Source of the DNA: an uncultured Eubacterium sp.
GTDB taxonomy: Bacteria; Bacillota; Clostridia; Lachnospirales; Lachnospiraceae
Assembly (NCBI GenBank): GCA_905236735.1
Contig: CAJOOU010000045.1
Span: forward strand, 1-5,900
Reading direction: 5' to 3'
DNA length: 5,900 bases
Shown here: piece by piece, positions 5,894-5,900 of the stretch
How the letters are laid out: every line of letters starts with the position of its first letter
Numbering within the stretch: the first letter of the stretch is position 1
Program-made: the position numbers and the translations under genes
The notes under the pieces: generated by a model
The model's input: only the letters and a program-made list of their open reading frames with translations
Database searches by the model: none
What the model was told of the DNA's origin: nothing

Positions 5894-5900
5894 GTTATGA

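Overview
The window looks like a chromosomal piece of an anaerobic Firmicute, most likely a Lachnospiraceae-type Clostridium relative. The pointers are moderate G+C (low-40s % by eye), strong purine-rich Shine-Dalgarno sites, a selenium-metabolism gene pair, an iron-sulfur flavoprotein of a kind I associate with these anaerobes, and a 7TM hybrid histidine kinase. All recognisable genes lie on the + strand. No tRNA, rRNA, CRISPR array, insertion sequence or phage gene was seen.

Region 1 (1-599) is the end of a selenium cluster: the C-terminal part of YedF (gene cut by the window edge) and, overlapping its stop by one base, a small DUF3343 Se/S-carrier-like protein. A bulged hairpin followed by T residues (607-666) probably ends this transcript. 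A promoter with a perfect TTGACA box (665-693) starts the next one about 100 bases upstream of its gene.

Region 2 (about 665-2909) holds a large oxidoreductase (794-2632). It joins the Fe-S tail module of NuoF to a GltD/NfnB-type flavoprotein and carries an extra C-terminal Cys cluster. It overlaps a small acidic protein of unknown function (2616-2909), whose coding sequence contains a perfect 9-bp terminator-like hairpin.

Region 3 (2909-3170) has two very small ORFs, a basic 26-residue one and a 31-residue single-TM one with a strong ribosome-binding site. They lie in the same frame, separated by a UGA. A strong 11-bp hairpin then precedes the last gene.

Region 4 (3171-5879) is a 902-residue sensor: 7TM, PAS-like, HisKA, HATPase_c, receiver and HPt domains. 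It has every phosphorelay site but no DNA-binding output domain, so it needs a partner outside the window. A possible promoter (5866-5893) points to another gene beyond the right edge.

The working picture is a selenium-supply operon beside a redox flavoprotein that could serve a selenoenzyme or hydrogenase encoded elsewhere, followed by small proteins of unknown function and an independent signalling gene. The link between the selenium genes and the flavoprotein is inference from adjacency.
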